Source: Oscillospiraceae bacterium (GTDB lineage: Bacteria; Bacillota; Clostridia; Oscillospirales; Ruminococcaceae). From it: DNA of 6,598 nt. Of the stretch, positions 5,710 to 6,598 are shown piece by piece. The DNA lies in assembly GCA_016297165.1 (NCBI GenBank), contig JAEDHF010000100.1, forward strand, positions 1 to 6,598, written 5' to 3'. Both the position numbers and the translations under genes were made by a program. The notes under the pieces are model-generated. The model searched no databases and was not told the DNA's origin. It was given only the letters and a program-made list of their open reading frames with translations. Each line of letters begins with the position of its first letter. Positions within the stretch are counted from its first letter, which is position 1.

Positions 5710-6240
5710 TTATAGGCTCATACCAAGCTTTAATGCGGTCATATTAGCTTCCGTAAGCTCAGCCTTCTTAGGAGGAATAACCTTTTTAAGCGCCTTTTCG
5801 ATAGCTGCTTCGTCGGTAAGTCCGGATTCCTTTAAAAGCTTACCTGCAAGAATAATATTAGCCATACCCTTAAGGTTATTGTCTGTGGCTAATTTTGTAG
5901 CAGGAATATAGAAGCACTTGATATCCGTTCTGTCGGTAGTGCCCTCAACTAAGGTGCTGTCGATAACTGCGATACCGCCTGCCTTAACTGCGCCGATAAA
6001 CTTATCGAAGCTGGGAGTGTTCATAACGAGAAGCTCGTTAGGCTCTAAGATAAGAGGAGAGCCGATAGGGCTGTCGCTTATTGTAACGGAACAGTTACAG
6101 GTACCGCCACGCATTTCGGGACCGTAGGAAGGAAGCCAGGAAACCTCCTTTTCGGAATAAAGTCCTACATAAGCCAAGAGCTTGCCTGCGAAAAGGATAC
6201 CCTGTCCGCCGAAGCCTGCCAGTAATAATTCGTGTGTCAT
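5710..6240 (-). CDS. 2-oxoacid:ferredoxin oxidoreductase, gamma subunit
   Basis: This 176-residue protein is the gamma-type subunit of a ferredoxin-dependent 2-oxoacid oxidoreductase (KorC/VorC/PorC family). These enzymes oxidatively decarboxylate a 2-oxoacid to its acyl-CoA and pass electrons to ferredoxin, or run in reverse, in the anaerobic cytoplasm. Visible family signatures are the N-terminal glycine-rich GFGGQG (9-14), the SYGPEMRGG motif (38-46) and the downstream strand NELLVMNTPSFDKF (68-81). Length is normal for a stand-alone gamma subunit. The start overlaps the beta-subunit stop by 4 nt (ATGA), and AAGGAGG (6251-6257) lies 10 nt upstream inside the beta coding sequence. The separate-subunit layout is typical of 2-oxoglutarate or branched-chain 2-oxoacid enzymes. 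The substrate cannot be decided from this subunit, so I give no specific symbol. Confidence 0.93.
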   Translation of the reverse strand: MTHELLLAGFGGQGILFAGKLLAYVGLYSEKEVSWLPSYGPEMRGGTCNCSVTISDSPIGSPLILEPNELLVMNTPSFDKFIGAVKAGGIAVIDSTLVEGTTDRTDIKCFYIPATKLATDNNLKGMANIILAGKLLKESGLTDEAAIEKALKKVIPPKKAELTEANMTALKLGMSL

Positions 6241-6598
6241 CTTACTGCGCCCTCCTTATAAACTCCGAGAGGATAGTAGGGGATCATTTCATTCTTAAGT
6301 CTTTCGATAGCCTTAACGGGAGTAAGACCCCAGTTTGTAGGACAGGTTGAAAGAACCTCAATAATAGAGAAGCCCTGCTTATTCTTCTGGAACTCGAAGC
6401 CCTTTCTGATAGCCTTCTTTGCGTTAGCTATGCTCTTAGGGTCGATTACGGTAACTCTTTCGGCTAAGGCTACGCCGTCGAGCTGTGAAAGCATTTCGCA
6501 CATCTTTACAGGGAAGCCTTCAACGGCGGTGTTACGTCCGTAGGGAGTAGTCTGTGTAATCTGACCGGGAAGGGTGGTAGGTGCCATCTGGCCGCCTG
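6237..6598 (-). CDS. 2-oxoacid:ferredoxin oxidoreductase, beta subunit (C-terminal part)
   Basis: This is the last 120 residues or so of the thiamine diphosphate-binding beta subunit; the gene runs off the right edge. The frame stays open to the edge and reads GGQMAPTTLPGQ, a segment characteristic of KorB/VorB-type beta subunits following the thiamine diphosphate site. The internal ATG at 6587 is therefore not the start. Further support comes from PYGRNTAVEGFPVKMCEML, the FEFQKNKQGFSIIEVLSTCPTNWG region and the closing PLGVYKEG. The catalytic GDG motif and cofactor-binding cysteines expected upstream lie outside the window. It overlaps the gamma subunit by 4 nt, and alpha and ferredoxin-like subunits are expected further upstream. 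Confidence 0.92.
   Translation of the reverse strand, partial: GGQMAPTTLPGQITQTTPYGRNTAVEGFPVKMCEMLSQLDGVALAERVTVIDPKSIANAKKAIRKGFEFQKNKQGFSIIEVLSTCPTNWGLTPVKAIERLKNEMIPYYPLGVYKEGAVR

Noticed and set aside
5663..6127. Plus-strand open frames opposite the gamma subunit
   Set aside because: They start in or after the terminator and run antisense to a clear oxidoreductase subunit. Their sequence shows no family features.

Overview
The window looks like chromosomal core sequence from an anaerobic, low-to-moderate-GC Gram-positive bacterium, probably a clostridial gut or rumen organism of the Ruminococcaceae/Oscillospiraceae type. The basis is the gene content (ferredoxin-dependent 2-oxoacid oxidoreductase, QueH rather than QueG, a YcxB-like membrane protein), strong AGGA/AAGGAG ribosome binding sites, and ATGA/TGATG start-stop overlaps. 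The organism call is an inference, because no rRNA or marker gene is present.

Layout. Positions 1-838 (+ strand) hold the 3' tail of an unidentified gene, followed 24 nt later by a TrmN6/YfiC-like tRNA1(Val) adenine-N6 methyltransferase. A hairpin at 844-875 separates it from a convergent minus-strand operon (4793 down to 879). Read 5' to 3', that operon encodes a histidine-phosphatase-family enzyme, the RNA-binding protein Tex, a small YcxB-like two-helix membrane protein and the epoxyqueuosine reductase QueH. The genes are 11 nt apart or overlap by 1-4 nt, so they are almost certainly co-transcribed. A 190-bp divergent intergenic region (4794-4983) carries a perfect 12-bp inverted repeat and a near-consensus promoter driving a plus-strand XRE-family regulator (4984-5652). 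After the regulator, a strong hairpin terminator (5673-5698) faces a second minus-strand operon. That operon encodes the gamma subunit and, running off the right edge, the beta subunit of a 2-oxoacid:ferredoxin oxidoreductase.

Functionally, two proteins act on tRNA modification (TrmN6, QueH) and one on RNA or translation (Tex). The Kor-type enzyme belongs to ferredoxin-linked carbon metabolism. The XRE protein is the only evident regulator, and its targets cannot be read from the window beyond possible autoregulation.

I found no mobile element, CRISPR array, RNA gene, toxin-antitoxin pair or defence system. The most interesting parts are the divergent regulatory region with its inverted repeat, the uncharacterised C-terminal domain of the XRE protein, and the linkage of tex, a membrane protein and queH. 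I do not see strong evidence for a new biological system.
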